Assembly: GCF_015097055.1 (NCBI RefSeq)
Contig: NZ_AP023366.1
Coordinates: forward strand, 3,127,001-3,191,000
Length of the DNA: 64,000 nucleotides
Source: Effusibacillus dendaii
Lineage (GTDB): Bacteria > Bacillota > Bacilli > Tumebacillales > Effusibacillaceae
Direction of reading: 5' to 3'
Part shown: positions 41,633-50,443 of the stretch, in pieces
Layout: every line of letters starts with the position of its first letter
How positions within the stretch are numbered: the first letter of the stretch is position 1
Notes under the pieces: generated by a model
The model's input: the letters and a program-made list of their open reading frames with translations, nothing else
Database searches by the model: none
Told to the model about the DNA's origin: nothing
Translations under genes and position numbers: made by a program

Positions 41633-42199
41633 CTATGCTTTCAGCACATCATGGTCCACATATCGTTCCCCGTTCATCTCACTGATGATATTAATAGCCA
41701 CTTTAGCGCCGTCACCTGACGTTATGATGGTGTGCATCGATACCCCTGCTACAGTTCCGGCTGCCCAGATTCCTGGAATGCCTGTTTTCCCTTGAGCATC
41801 GACTTCAATAATGCTCTTGATCCTTGGTTCTGTCCCCGGAACGATTTTAAGTCCGATTTTCTCGGCCAGTTGAACCGACATCCCCGTGGCGAAGATCACA
41901 TATGTAGTTTCAAACGATTTGCCGCTTTCTGTAACAACGGTATGCTTGCCGTTTTCCGTACGAATATCTGACACTACGTCTTCAATAAATTCTGCGCCAA
42001 ACTTGGCAGCCTGTTTTTTGCCAATTTCAATCATGTCAGGACCTGAAATTCCGTCTACCCCATAATGGTTCTCCATCCATGCTCGCTTGGTGACACTTTG
42101 ATTGCTGTCAATGACCAGGGTTTTCTTGCCCGCTTTGCTGGTGAAAAGAGCTGCACTTCCACCGGTAGGTCCGGCTCCGATAACGATCACATCGTACAT
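41633..42199 (-). CDS. FAD-dependent oxidoreductase (thioredoxin-reductase-like, short form)
   Basis: A 188-aa flavoprotein with one nucleotide-binding fold: VIVIGAGPTGGSAALFTSKAG at the start, TYVIFATGMS in the middle, and GIWAAGTVAGVSMHTIITSGDGA binding FAD at the end. The whole NADPH domain, including the CxxC of thioredoxin reductases, is absent, so it cannot work like a classical TrxR. Such short proteins are sometimes called thioredoxin reductase-like. Its start at 42199 follows a good AAGGAGG site on the minus strand. Confidence 0.85.
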   Translation of the reverse strand: MYDVIVIGAGPTGGSAALFTSKAGKKTLVIDSNQSVTKRAWMENHYGVDGISGPDMIEIGKKQAAKFGAEFIEDVVSDIRTENGKHTVVTESGKSFETTYVIFATGMSVQLAEKIGLKIVPGTEPRIKSIIEVDAQGKTGIPGIWAAGTVAGVSMHTIITSGDGAKVAINIISEMNGERYVDHDVLKA

Positions 42200-42299
42200 A
42201 TTGAAAACCTCCTTTAAAAAAGTTATTCCAATATATTATTCACTATAAATAAGTAAGTTATGTATGTAAAGTGATTTCTGTTACAGGAGCAAACCAAAG

Positions 42300-43600
42300 C
42301 GCTTCCATTTCGATGAAAATACCGTGAAGATGGAGTCAGTTCCTTTTTCATCAAATTTTCATCTTGTTCCTATATCATGGTTGCGTGAGTTCCAAACTTG
42401 CTCTTTGAACACTCCTTCCAACTACGGAATTGCTGTTGAGGTAGCGGATTCTTGGGTAATCACACCTTCTGGTGTGAAATTGACCAAGCGACCCCTGCCG
42501 TTCCGACAGTTGAGTTGGCCTCAGCCAACAAACGCAATCCTTCTTGCAAAATGTTTTGACTGGCATTGTGGTAACGATCATGCAGAGTACCACATTTCGG
42601 GCAGGTCCACTCACGCAACTTAAGATTCTTCACGTCTTTATTGCGATAACCGCAGGCAGGTGTCGAACACAGTTGGCTCGATGGGAAGTTTTTGGCCACT
42701 GCTGTAATGGTTCTTCCATACCAGTTCGCCTTGTATTCCAGCATCCTGCGGCAGGTGGCCCATGCCGTTTCGGATATTGCTTTTGCCAACTTATGATTCT
42801 TGACCATGTGGGACACTTGCAGATCTTCCAAGCAGATCGTTTGGTCCTGCCTGCAGTTGGCGATTTTCTCATGGATCAAAGCCACTTTTCGTTTGGCTTG
42901 ATACCAGTGTGTTCCGCTTTTTGTGCGTCTTGCCAAAATGCGTTGCCAACTGGCGAGTTGCTTCTCATATTTACGCAGGTGCTTTGGATTGGGAACCACT
43001 TGTCCGTTGGAGCAAACGGCAAACTCTTTGATGCCAAGGTCAACCCCGATGGATGCATCTGTTTGCGGAAGTGGTTGAATGTCGACTTCACAGAGGAGGG
43101 AAACAACGTATTTGCCTGTCCGATTTCTCCGTACCGCAACCGAAAGGATGCGACCTTCAACTTCTCTTGACTTGGCAAATCGAACCCAACCCAGTTTGGG
43201 TAATTTCAGCTTGTTTCCCACGACGGCAATGTTGTTGTTGGTAGATTTGGTGGTATACGATTGTACGGGGGTTTTGCGGCTCTTGAAGCGAGGGGGTTCG
43301 TTTTGATTGCGAAAAAAGCGATCGAACGCATCTGCCAGATTGCGAACAGCCGATTGCAACGCAGTGCTGTCCACTTCCTTGAGCCAAGCAAAGTCTTGCT
43401 TTAAAACAGGAAGCTGTATTGCACAAGTGTGGTAGGATAAGCCTACTCCTGTTTCTTTATAAGCGTCGTTCCACTGTGCAAGGAAGTGGTTAAAAACATT
43501 TCCATCATTATAGCACGTATGTTCGTACGTTAGAATTAAAAGAAAAAGTCGATTCATCCCCCGCCTGTAGAGGTAGGAGTCTTCTCGACTTATATGATAA
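42300..43600 (-). mobile_element. IS200/IS605-type element with tnpB only (approximate limits)
   Basis: The tnpB-like gene is flanked on its 3' side by a perfect hairpin, TCACACC-TTCT-GGTGTGA (42460-42477), overlapping the stop codon, where IS605-group elements carry their subterminal structures and the guide RNA. On the 5' side is a conserved-looking leader with AAGACTCCTACCTCTAC and a promoter (GCTATAATG). No tnpA is present. True ends were not determined. Confidence 0.5.
42460..43557 (-). CDS. tnpB: TnpB RNA-guided nuclease homologue, 5'-altered, with substituted RuvC-III acid
   Basis: The frame of 365 codons carries TnpB hallmarks: [33 protein letters not shown], Ruv[13 protein letters not shown], Ruv[14 protein letters not shown], the zinc knuckles CSTPACG and CPKCG, and the RuvC-III motif [11 protein letters not shown]. 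The usual last motif is HDRDxNAA, so Tyr replaces the second Asp, which supplies the third catalytic acid. The first 20-25 residues (before [15 protein letters not shown]) do not look like the normal N-terminus and no convincing start is present; that part is the promoter region read as protein. Likely an inactive, 5'-truncated copy; a nuclease-dead repressor role is possible but unsupported. Confidence 0.85.
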   Translation of the reverse strand: MNRLFLLILTYEHTCYNDGNVFNHFLAQWNDAYKETGVGLSYHTCAIQLPVLKQDFAWLKEVDSTALQSAVRNLADAFDRFFRNQNEPPRFKSRKTPVQSYTTKSTNNNIAVVGNKLKLPKLGWVRFAKSREVEGRILSVAVRRNRTGKYVVSLLCEVDIQPLPQTDASIGVDLGIKEFAVCSNGQVVPNPKHLRKYEKQLASWQRILARRTKSGTHWYQAKRKVALIHEKIANCRQDQTICLEDLQVSHMVKNHKLAKAISETAWATCRRMLEYKANWYGRTITAVAKNFPSSQLCSTPACGYRNKDVKNLKLREWTCPKCGTLHDRYHNASQNILQEGLRLLAEANSTVGTAGVAWSISHQKV

Positions 43601-43615
43601 AAGGAGATTGCCGTA

Positions 43616-44218
43616 ATGAATTATGATATATTGATATCTTTTATTCATCAGTTTGGATATGCGGCGCTGTTTTTTTCTCTTTGGTTGGGAATAGTTGGAA
43701 TGCCCGTCCCAGATGAAGTGATCGTCATGACCGGAGGTATGGTATCCGCACTGCACATTCTTAAGCCGCTGCCTGCCTTGTTTCTCACATACTCAGGTGT
43801 GGTATCAGGGTTGACGCTCGGGTATGTGGTGGGAAAGAAGGCGGGAGTTCCTGCTTTAAATCGCTTGATTCAAAAGAAAAAGGCAGAGAAATTTTTAACA
43901 AAATCTCATGAAATAGTCGCTCGTTTTGGAAGTTACGCACTCTGCGTGAGTTATTTTTTTCCTGTGGTGCGTCACTTGATTCCCTATTTGGTGGGCATTA
44001 GCAACATGCCGTTTCCACGATATGCCTTGTTTTCGTATATAACGGGATTGATTTGGACTTCTATGTTTTTTACGCTTGGGTACTTTATGGGCGATCATGT
44101 AGAACAAATTGGATCTGCTGTTCATACGTATGGATGGTATATCCTGGTCGGCAGTACTGTTTTAGGTCTTGTCTACTGGCTCGCTCATCGGATACGAATT
44201 CGATTCTTAGCAGATTGA
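43616..44218 (+). CDS. DedA-family membrane protein
   Basis: A 200-aa protein with about five hydrophobic segments. [14 protein letters not shown] has the glycine-rich acidic motif and [20 protein letters not shown] is the conserved re-entrant segment with the functional Arg. DedA proteins are lipid flippases/undecaprenyl-phosphate or proton-linked transporters; the substrate here is unassigned. It starts after AAAGGAG and follows the tnpB promoter region by about 60 bases. Confidence 0.9.
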   Translation: MNYDILISFIHQFGYAALFFSLWLGIVGMPVPDEVIVMTGGMVSALHILKPLPALFLTYSGVVSGLTLGYVVGKKAGVPALNRLIQKKKAEKFLTKSHEIVARFGSYALCVSYFFPVVRHLIPYLVGISNMPFPRYALFSYITGLIWTSMFFTLGYFMGDHVEQIGSAVHTYGWYILVGSTVLGLVYWLAHRIRIRFLAD

Positions 44219-44381
44219 AGTCAAAATTTTGACTAAAGGATGCTTGAGTCCATCTTCTGTTTAGAAAGAAGAAAGTAGAAACTTGGTAAAACGACCCCAA
44301 AAAAGAAAATCTCTCCTCCGAATAGATTTGATAGAAACGCAAATTAATAGACAACCATCTAATTTACGGAGGGAAATTACC

Positions 44382-45782
44382 ATGAAAATGCGTAAAACGG
44401 CAATTGGATTAACAGCGTTTTCACTAATCGCAAGTTTGAGTGCAGTACCGGCCCTTGCTGAGAAGGATGACCATGGACAACACGATAACGGTAAGCATCT
44501 CGGATGGTATAAACAACAGTATTCTGTCAGTTTTGATGATATTGATGGAGATTTCTCCTGGGCCAAGGATGCCATTCAACAACTGGCAAAAGAAGGAATT
44601 GTACACGGAGTAGACGCCAAACATTTCCAACCGAACGGTCAATTGACTCGAGCTCAATTTGCGGCGCTTGTCAGCAATTATTTTTCGCTGCAACCGGCAA
44701 ATTCCAATCAAGAAGACTTTCAGGATGTACATGTCGGGGATTGGTATTTCAAGGCGGTGGAGGCTTCCAAAGACTATATGACTATGTTTACGAATGTCAG
44801 CGGTGGCTATGATTTCAAACCCAATCTGCCGATCAATCGTGCAGAAGCGGCGGTAACTCTTGTACAGGTGTTGTTGAAACAAAATGCCATTCAGCTTGTA
44901 TCCGCGGATCAAGCGAATCAAATTTTAAGCGGTTATACGGATGCAAATCTGATCCCGCAACAACTTCGGATTCATGTGGCAACAGCCATTCAGGCAGGTT
45001 TGATGAAGGGTATCGGAGCGAATCGTTTTGATCCTTTGACTACTTTAAATCGAGCTCAGGCTGCTGCATTATTATATCGTTTGCAGAACCAGCTTCAGAT
45101 ACCGCCGATCGACAGCAACGGGAATCCGGTCACTGAGGTGCCGCCGGGAACTCCAAGTTCAAATCCCGGAAGCACAAATGGAACACTTACCGTAACGTAT
45201 CAGTCACCGTCCTATGTCGTGTCCATTGGGAACCCGATTTATGTGAGCAGCAGCCAGTTTGGATCCGTCTATTTAATTCCGAACAACTATACAGCGCCCA
45301 ATAGTGTAAGTTCTTTGGATGATTTTGTTAACGCAAATCTTGGATCGAAAACGAGCGTCACACAAGCAAATACATCTGTTGCGTTGAGTACTGCGAATCT
45401 TGCTGGTGGATACTATTCCATTTATGCTGCTGATCTGTATGGAAACATTACAAAATTGAACAATACGGTTCAGTTGGTGTCTTCCCAATCGGCTGCTATA
45501 TCAAGCGTACAGTTACAATCCAATACGACCGATTCTTCTGGGGCCGTTCATTTAACGCTTAATATCCAAACGACCAATGTCAGCAATAACACACAAGCGG
45601 TAGCAGAATTGGTTACCAGCGGAGGGTCTTCCTTGAATCCTTCCCTCACTGCACAGACGACCATCTATAACAATTCCGGGACTGTTACGTTGGATATCCC
45701 CGCTGGCCTGCAGTCCGGAAATTATAAAGTGAAGGTGACAGTCGGAAATTCCATCAATCAAAGCGTAAATTTTACAAAATAA
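44382..45782 (+). CDS. Surface protein with three S-layer homology domains
   Basis: A 466-aa exported protein. After the signal peptide (residues 1-26) come three SLH modules: WAKDAIQQLAKEGIVHG, YDFKPNLPINRAEAAVTLVQ and VATAIQAGLMKGIGANRFDP, which bind pyruvylated cell-wall polymer. A Pro-rich hinge (NGNPVTEVPPGTPSSNPG) leads to a Ser/Thr-rich C-terminal half of beta strands that looks like bacterial Ig-like domains. The ATG at 44382 follows CGGAGGG. Function is structural or adhesive. Confidence 0.88.
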   Translation: MKMRKTAIGLTAFSLIASLSAVPALAEKDDHGQHDNGKHLGWYKQQYSVSFDDIDGDFSWAKDAIQQLAKEGIVHGVDAKHFQPNGQLTRAQFAALVSNYFSLQPANSNQEDFQDVHVGDWYFKAVEASKDYMTMFTNVSGGYDFKPNLPINRAEAAVTLVQVLLKQNAIQLVSADQANQILSGYTDANLIPQQLRIHVATAIQAGLMKGIGANRFDPLTTLNRAQAAALLYRLQNQLQIPPIDSNGNPVTEVPPGTPSSNPGSTNGTLTVTYQSPSYVVSIGNPIYVSSSQFGSVYLIPNNYTAPNSVSSLDDFVNANLGSKTSVTQANTSVALSTANLAGGYYSIYAADLYGNITKLNNTVQLVSSQSAAISSVQLQSNTTDSSGAVHLTLNIQTTNVSNNTQAVAELVTSGGSSLNPSLTAQTTIYNNSGTVTLDIPAGLQSGNYKVKVTVGNSINQSVNFTK

Positions 45783-45807
45783 GAGGATAAGAACTGTCAA
45801 GACATGT

Positions 45808-45832
45808 GGCTGCCAAACGGCAGCTGTTTTTG
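45808..45832 (+). terminator. Terminator after the SLH gene
   Basis: GCTGCC-AAAC-GGCAGC, a 6-bp stem with tetraloop, followed by TGTTTTTG. Confidence 0.8.
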
Positions 45833-45896
45833 TATGGAGCAGAAACTGGAAGTAATCGTTATAAGTTAAGAGTATATGTTCAAAAGGGGTACTACG

Positions 45897-46313
45897 ATGA
45901 AGACTGCTGAAGCGAAAGTGAAAGCGATACTCCTCGCTGATGATCCTGAATCGTTTGTAACGCGCCGCATTCCGGAAGTGAGTCTGGAATTTGGAGGGAT
46001 TCCGGGTGACCGCCATTTTGGAATCACAGCACCTTCAGATTCACGTCAACCTATGTATCCCAGACAGAAATCCTCAACCGACGCCAGATTACAATCCTAT
46101 CTGAAGAAGAATGTGAAATTGTAGCGGAGCAATTGGGGATTGAACGGGTGTTGCCCGAATGGTTAGGCGCCAATATGTTATTTGGCCAAAGAATTTGTTC
46201 GTGCCGCATACAAGCGACGAGGGATTGTGTGTGCAGTTGAGCGTCCGGGGAAAATCCGGGAAGGAGATCACGTGCGGATCCTTATCAATGATTTTAGTAA
46301 CCCGATGCAATAA
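45897..46313 (+). pseudogene. MOSC-domain protein, frameshifted
   Basis: It opens with EAKVKAILLADDPESFVTRR and LEFGGIPGDRHFGIT, the MOSC beta-strand signature. After QPMYPR the frame slips; QITILSEEECEIVAEQLGIE and VLPEWLGANMLF continue in another frame, then a third frame carries AVERPGKIREGDHVRILIND to the stop at 46313. Two slips in 140 codons. MOSC proteins bind sulfur carried on a Cys for molybdenum-cofactor chemistry; the conserved Cys lies in the last segment (GIVCAVERPG). Confidence 0.8.
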
Positions 46314-46555
46314 AGACAATGAGAAAGGTAAGATTAACGATTGACAGGAACCAACCCGGTTGATGCAGAAGATATGTTCAAGAGGCTGTTACCGACGTAC
46401 GAATCCTCGGGGTGGTAGTTACAGGGACACCCGAAAGACTAAGAGCTTTAAAAGGACAAAGCTACGTAAAGACGGCGCCACTTGGGGCGATGTGGAGAAA
46501 TATTAAAAACACGACACCCGGCATTTTGGGCTGTGACAAGGGAGGGGTATTCGAC
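46314..46555 (+). other. Remnant DNA between the MOSC pseudogene and the terminator
   Basis: A short frame here reads ILGVVVTGTPERLRALKGQS and VKTAPLGAMWRNI, which looks protein-like but lacks a start and is cut on both sides. I cannot place it. Confidence 0.3.
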
Positions 46556-46587
46556 AAAAAGCTTGAGCGTGTTAGCTCAAGCTTTTT
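46556..46587. terminator. Bidirectional terminator
   Basis: AAAAAGCTTGAGC pairs perfectly with GCTCAAGCTTTTT around GTGTTA. It serves both the plus-strand remnant and the minus-strand glycosyltransferase scar. Confidence 0.88.
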
Positions 46588-46708
46588 GCATGACGAAATT
46601 ATAGGTTTCTTGCAACCCGGTAACTATATCATATGCGGGACGCCACCCCAACTGATGATAGGCTTTTTTGTTCTCCATCTCCCTAGAAGTCCGGTGAGAA
46701 ATACCGGT
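46577..46708 (-). pseudogene. NAD-dependent epimerase C-terminal fragment
   Basis: A 43-codon frame on the minus strand reads SREMENKKAYHQLGWRPAYD then IVTGLQETYNFV and a stop. KAxxxLGWxP followed by GLxxTY is the usual C-terminus of nucleotide-sugar epimerase/dehydratases. No start is present. It lies in a different frame from the glycosyltransferase fragment it overlaps. Confidence 0.55.
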
Positions 46709-47036
46709 TTACCATGTGGCATGGCCTTTCCAGGTTGGGATCGGTTCCAGTTCCAGATTCCGAAGCGAAATGAGCGGAACAGACCCTGTGAAAATAATGT
46801 GCCGCCGGAAGTCACATCGGTGACGTTGTGTACCAAATAACGCAAATAGTCTTCCTGCCCTTTGCTTTTCTTGTATAACCGGGCTTTTAACAAATAGAAC
46901 CCTGTCAAATCAGGGTGTTGCGCTAGGATTTCCACGACATGTCCCAGTCTTCCCAAACCGCTTCGCAAAGTATCTACATAAGTGGATACCCCTCCAATAT
47001 GCGGAAGGGGCCAATAGGTTGCTACCAATATTCTCA
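46624..47036 (-). pseudogene. GT4-type glycosyltransferase, N-terminal fragment
   Basis: Starting at TTG 47036 behind AAGGGGG, the protein reads LRILVATYWPLPHIGGVSTY, VDTLRSGLGRLGHVVEIL and AQHPD: the donor-loop opening of GT4 glycosyltransferases. After about 85 residues the match is lost, and the 3' end runs over the epimerase fragment in another frame. Most of the enzyme (about 280 residues) is deleted. Confidence 0.65.
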
Positions 47037-47255
47037 ATAAACAATCCCCCTTGCTTTTTTCATGGTGCAAAAGAACATGGCTTATAGCTTTCACTATATT
47101 CGGTTTCAGGTATTTTGTTATCGGCGGGTGAACATGTTTTCGGTTCTCATAACGTATTGCATTCGTTCTTCAGCAAGAACTATTATTAAAGGTAACCATA
47201 GTTCATCCCCCGGCGATCTGGTTGCTGAGTCGGGAAAAGTGAGTGATTTCGAAGC
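47037..47255. other. Intergenic region
   Basis: Divergent region between the glycosyltransferase fragment and the FetA-like gene. No operator or terminator recognised. Confidence 0.3.
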
Positions 47256-47999
47256 ATGCGGCATGCGGTTTGTTTTACACATGTAAACAAATATTTCCCA
47301 AACCGGGAAGGCGGAGTCCCTGTTCTTGCGGATATAAGCGGGGAGGTTCCGACAGGAGCCATTCTTACTCTTGTAGGACCTTCCGGATCCGGAAAAAGTA
47401 CGTTGTTGTCGCTTTGCAATCTGCTGCTGACCCCGGATGACGGTGAGATTCGAATCCATGGCAAGGAAGTGCGGGAATGGGACATTCCAGTGCTTCGCAG
47501 CCAGGTCGGCATGGTGTTTCAAACGCCGACGATGCTTCCGGGAACGGTTCGCGACAATCTGGAGGTTGGCGCCCATCTGCACGGTCTTGAACTGGAAAAA
47601 CCGGAGCAATTTCTGTTGCGTGTAGGCCTTCCTGAAGAAATCATGTCGCAAAACGCCCAAGACCTGTCGGGAGGTCAAAAACAGCGGTTGTCACTTGCCC
47701 GCACCCTGGTCAATCGGCCATCCGTCTTGTTGTTGGACGAGATTACATCTGCGCTTGACATCACATCTGCACGAGAGGTGGAGGAGTTGGTTCTTCAAGT
47801 CAATCGGGAGCAGAAAACCACAATTTTGTGGGTGACGCATGATTTGATGCAGGCCCGAAAAGTAGGCGATTTGACCTGGCTTTTGGTTGACGGAAAAATA
47901 GTCGAAGCGGCGGATACGGCCACATTTTTTGCTGAGCCAAGGGAAGAACTCACCCGCCGGTTTTTAAAGGGAGAATTGTCAGGGAGGGGAACCCGGTGA
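47256..47999 (+). CDS. fetA: ABC transporter ATPase, FetA-type
   Basis: A 247-aa ABC ATPase: Walker A LVGPSGSGKST, Q-loop VFQTPTMLPGTV, signature LSGGQKQRLSLA, Walker B LLLDEITSALD and switch His in VTHDLM. The short size and pairing with a UPF0014 permease fit the FetAB (YbbL/YbbM) iron-export system that limits oxidative stress. The ribosome-binding site at ATG 47256 is weak. The stop overlaps the next GTG. Confidence 0.85.
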   Translation: MRHAVCFTHVNKYFPNREGGVPVLADISGEVPTGAILTLVGPSGSGKSTLLSLCNLLLTPDDGEIRIHGKEVREWDIPVLRSQVGMVFQTPTMLPGTVRDNLEVGAHLHGLELEKPEQFLLRVGLPEEIMSQNAQDLSGGQKQRLSLARTLVNRPSVLLLDEITSALDITSAREVEELVLQVNREQKTTILWVTHDLMQARKVGDLTWLLVDGKIVEAADTATFFAEPREELTRRFLKGELSGRGTR

Positions 48000-48754
48000 G
48001 CCTTGTTGCGTTGTCTTTGAGCTTAGGATTTATCGTTCTTGCATTGCTTCTCTCCCTATGGTTGAAACTTGGGTTGGAACGGGATCTGGTGATCGCCACT
48101 TTTCGTTCCGCTATACAGCTTCTGATTGTGGGTTATGTGCTAAAAGCGGTTTTTGCATTGCAAGATCCGATTTTTAATCTGATCATGGTCATGCTGATGA
48201 TTGGAGTTGCTACCCAAAATGTGGTAAAGCGGGGGAAAGGGCTGCGGGGGATCACCTGGCGGATATTGGCCGCACTCTCCTTGTCAGAAGCTGTCATTCA
48301 AGGCTTCCTGATTGTATTTCATATTGTTCCGCCGACACCGCAATACGTGATTCCAATCAGCGGCATGATAGTAGGAAACTCGATGATTGTTGCGGGGCTG
48401 CTTCTCAATCGTTTGCAGTCGGAAGTGGCAACGCGCAAGCAGGAGATTTTGCTTTTGCTATCGTTGGGCGGGACTCCCAAACAGTCGATTCGCCACGTTC
48501 TTAAGGAAGCGCTCCGCGCAAGCATGATTCCAACGATCGACAGCTCGAAAACGATCGGATTGGTACAATTGCCGGGCATGATGACAGGGCAGATCATCGC
48601 GGGCGCGGATCCGATTCAGGCTGTCAGATACCAGTTGCTGATCGTGTTTTCCTTGTTGGCGGCTGCGGCGCTAACCAGCATTATCCTGGGGTTTCTGGCA
48701 TCCCCCTGTTTGTTTAATGAACATCAACAGCTCGTTGTGGGCAGTTCGAACTGA
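47996..48754 (+). CDS. fetB: ABC transporter permease, FetB/YbbM (UPF0014) family
   Basis: A 252-aa membrane protein with about seven helices. LGLERDLVIATFRSAIQLLI, PISGMIVGNSMIVAGLLLNR and MIPTIDSSKTIGLVQLPGMM are UPF0014 hallmarks. It forms the membrane part of the FetAB exporter. It starts at GTG 47996, overlapping fetA by four bases behind GGGAGGGGA. Confidence 0.92.
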   Translation: MSLVALSLSLGFIVLALLLSLWLKLGLERDLVIATFRSAIQLLIVGYVLKAVFALQDPIFNLIMVMLMIGVATQNVVKRGKGLRGITWRILAALSLSEAVIQGFLIVFHIVPPTPQYVIPISGMIVGNSMIVAGLLLNRLQSEVATRKQEILLLLSLGGTPKQSIRHVLKEALRASMIPTIDSSKTIGLVQLPGMMTGQIIAGADPIQAVRYQLLIVFSLLAAAALTSIILGFLASPCLFNEHQQLVVGSSN

Positions 48755-48802
48755 AGAAACTTATTATTGTTGGGAATTTATTATTGTTGGGAGGTTGCAA
48801 AA

Positions 48803-49594
48803 ATGGATTTGGGTCTTAAAGACAAAGTGGTTGTGGTGACAGGGGCCAGCTTGGGAATCGGTCTTGCCATAACAAGGGAGTTTTTACGTGAGGGTGCGAA
48901 GGTTGTGGGGGGAAGCCGACGGCCTGACAACTTGGAGAAGCTTGGCCATGCTGAAAATCTGATTCCGGTGTCGGTCGATTTGAGTACGCCTGAGGGACCT
49001 GACTTGATAGTTGATAAGGCAATTGAAGCTTTTGGCAAGATCGACATTTTAATTAACAATGTCGGAATCGCTCCTGCCAGAGAAGGGTTCTTGAGTGTGA
49101 GTGACGAGGATTGGGAGGATGTGCTGGAAACAAACTTTATGAGTATGGTCCGTGCTTCCCGTGCGGCTCTCCCGCACATGATCAAGCAAAAAAGCGGAGT
49201 GATTCTAAACATTTCATCCGAGAGCGGACGCCAACCGGATACTATTTTGGTCGATTACAGCGTATCGAAAGCCGCCATGCTGAGCCTTTCAAAAGCACTT
49301 GCAAACGAGTATGGTCCGATGGGGATCCGTGTGAATGCCGTCTCGCCGGGACCTACAAGGACTCCGCTTTGGGACAATCCGGGAGGTTTCGCCGAAGGGT
49401 TAGCAGCTCAATTTGGAATGGATAAAGAAGAGGCCATCGTACATTTTGCAAGGAATGTGCGTCAACTGCCGCTTGGGAGACTCGGTACTCCGGAAGAAGT
49501 CGCATCTGTGGTCGTCTTCCTTGCTTCCGAACAGGCTGCATTCGTTACCGGGGCGGAGTACACAGTGAACGGCGGCTCACTTCGAGCATTTTAA
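48803..49594 (+). CDS. Short-chain dehydrogenase/reductase (SDR)
   Basis: A 263-aa SDR. TGASLGIGLAI binds the cofactor, NNVGIAPAR follows, the catalytic Ser lies in ILNISSESGRQ, and YSVSKAA holds the Tyr-Lys pair. The PGPTRTPLW loop and VTGAEYTVNGGSL end are typical. It reduces or oxidises an unknown alcohol/ketone. Its leader has a 17-base near-tandem duplication of TTATTATTGTTGGGA (48761-48792), the second copy providing the GGGAGG site. Confidence 0.93.
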   Translation: MDLGLKDKVVVVTGASLGIGLAITREFLREGAKVVGGSRRPDNLEKLGHAENLIPVSVDLSTPEGPDLIVDKAIEAFGKIDILINNVGIAPAREGFLSVSDEDWEDVLETNFMSMVRASRAALPHMIKQKSGVILNISSESGRQPDTILVDYSVSKAAMLSLSKALANEYGPMGIRVNAVSPGPTRTPLWDNPGGFAEGLAAQFGMDKEEAIVHFARNVRQLPLGRLGTPEEVASVVVFLASEQAAFVTGAEYTVNGGSLRAF

Positions 49595-49635
49595 GAAACG
49601 CCACAGGGGTCAGACAATAACCCTTGTGGCGTTTC
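49595..49635. terminator. Bidirectional terminator
   Basis: GAAACGCCACAGGGGT pairs with ACCCTTGTGGCGTTTC around CAGACAATA, one G-T mismatch pair. It lies between the SDR and the convergent ABC operon. Confidence 0.85.
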
Positions 49636-49639
49636 TCCG

Positions 49640-50443
49640 CTAAACTAACATTACACGATCGCTTGCAAATTGTTCTCCCCGAATGCGTTCAAATTCCTTC
49701 AGCAGATCCTGAGAGGTTAAGCCTTTCTTTTGTTCCGAGGGGATATCCAGAATAATCCGACCCTTGTCCATCATAATCAGCCGGTTCCCCAAATCAATCG
49801 CTTGCTGCATGTTATGGGTGACCATCAAAGTCGTCAATCCAGCCTGCTCCACGATTTGTTTTGTTAAATCGGTGATCAGTTGCGCGCGAGCCGGATCAAG
49901 TGCGGCTGTGTGTTCATCCAGCAGCAATACTTTTGGATTGGTAAACGTTGCCATTAACAAACTGAGCGCCTGCCGCTCACCACCTGACAAAAGCCCTACC
50001 TTAGCGGTTAAGCGGTTTTCCAAACCGAGGTTTAACGAACTGAGGTATTGACGAAACAATTCTTTGCGAGTGCGATGCACCCCTTTTCGCAAGGTTCGAC
50101 TTTTATCCCGTGAAAATGCAATGGCCAAATTTTCTTCAATTGTCATCGTGGGAGCGGTCCCGGCCATCGGATCTTGAAAAACGCGGCCAATCAGTGACGA
50201 ACGTCTATGCTCAGATAGCCCGTTGACAACCCGGCCGTTGATTTCAATTGTACCCTCATCCGGTTCAAAGACGCCGGATATCAAATTCATGAGTGTCGAT
50301 TTACCGGCCCCATTACTGCCGATAATGGTAACAAAATCGCCTGGGTTGAGGGATAGATGAATGTCCGAAAGGGCGATTTTCTCGTCTACGGTACCGGGAT
50401 TGAAAATCTTGTTGATTCCTTTAAGAGTCAACACGACTTTCAC
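49640..50443 (-). CDS. ABC ATPase of a TrpXYZ-type uptake system
   Basis: A 267-aa ATPase: Walker A IIGSNGAGKSTLMN, Q-loop VFQDPMAGTAPTMT, signature LLSGGERQALSLL, Walker B LLLDEHTAALD and MVTHNMQQAI. It is the last gene of a minus-strand operon with a permease and a lipoprotein of the ABC_sub_bind (DUF534) type. Such systems import small hydrophobic solutes, and some carry tryptophan. It overlaps the permease by 23 bases. Confidence 0.9.
   Translation of the reverse strand: MKVVLTLKGINKIFNPGTVDEKIALSDIHLSLNPGDFVTIIGSNGAGKSTLMNLISGVFEPDEGTIEINGRVVNGLSEHRRSSLIGRVFQDPMAGTAPTMTIEENLAIAFSRDKSRTLRKGVHRTRKELFRQYLSSLNLGLENRLTAKVGLLSGGERQALSLLMATFTNPKVLLLDEHTAALDPARAQLITDLTKQIVEQAGLTTLMVTHNMQQAIDLGNRLIMMDKGRIILDIPSEQKKGLTSQDLLKEFERIRGEQFASDRVMLV

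Noticed and set aside
48761-48792. Tandem TTATTATTGTTGGGA as a mobile-element target duplication
   Set aside because: The two copies are adjacent with only two bases between them; a slippage duplication of the leader explains it.
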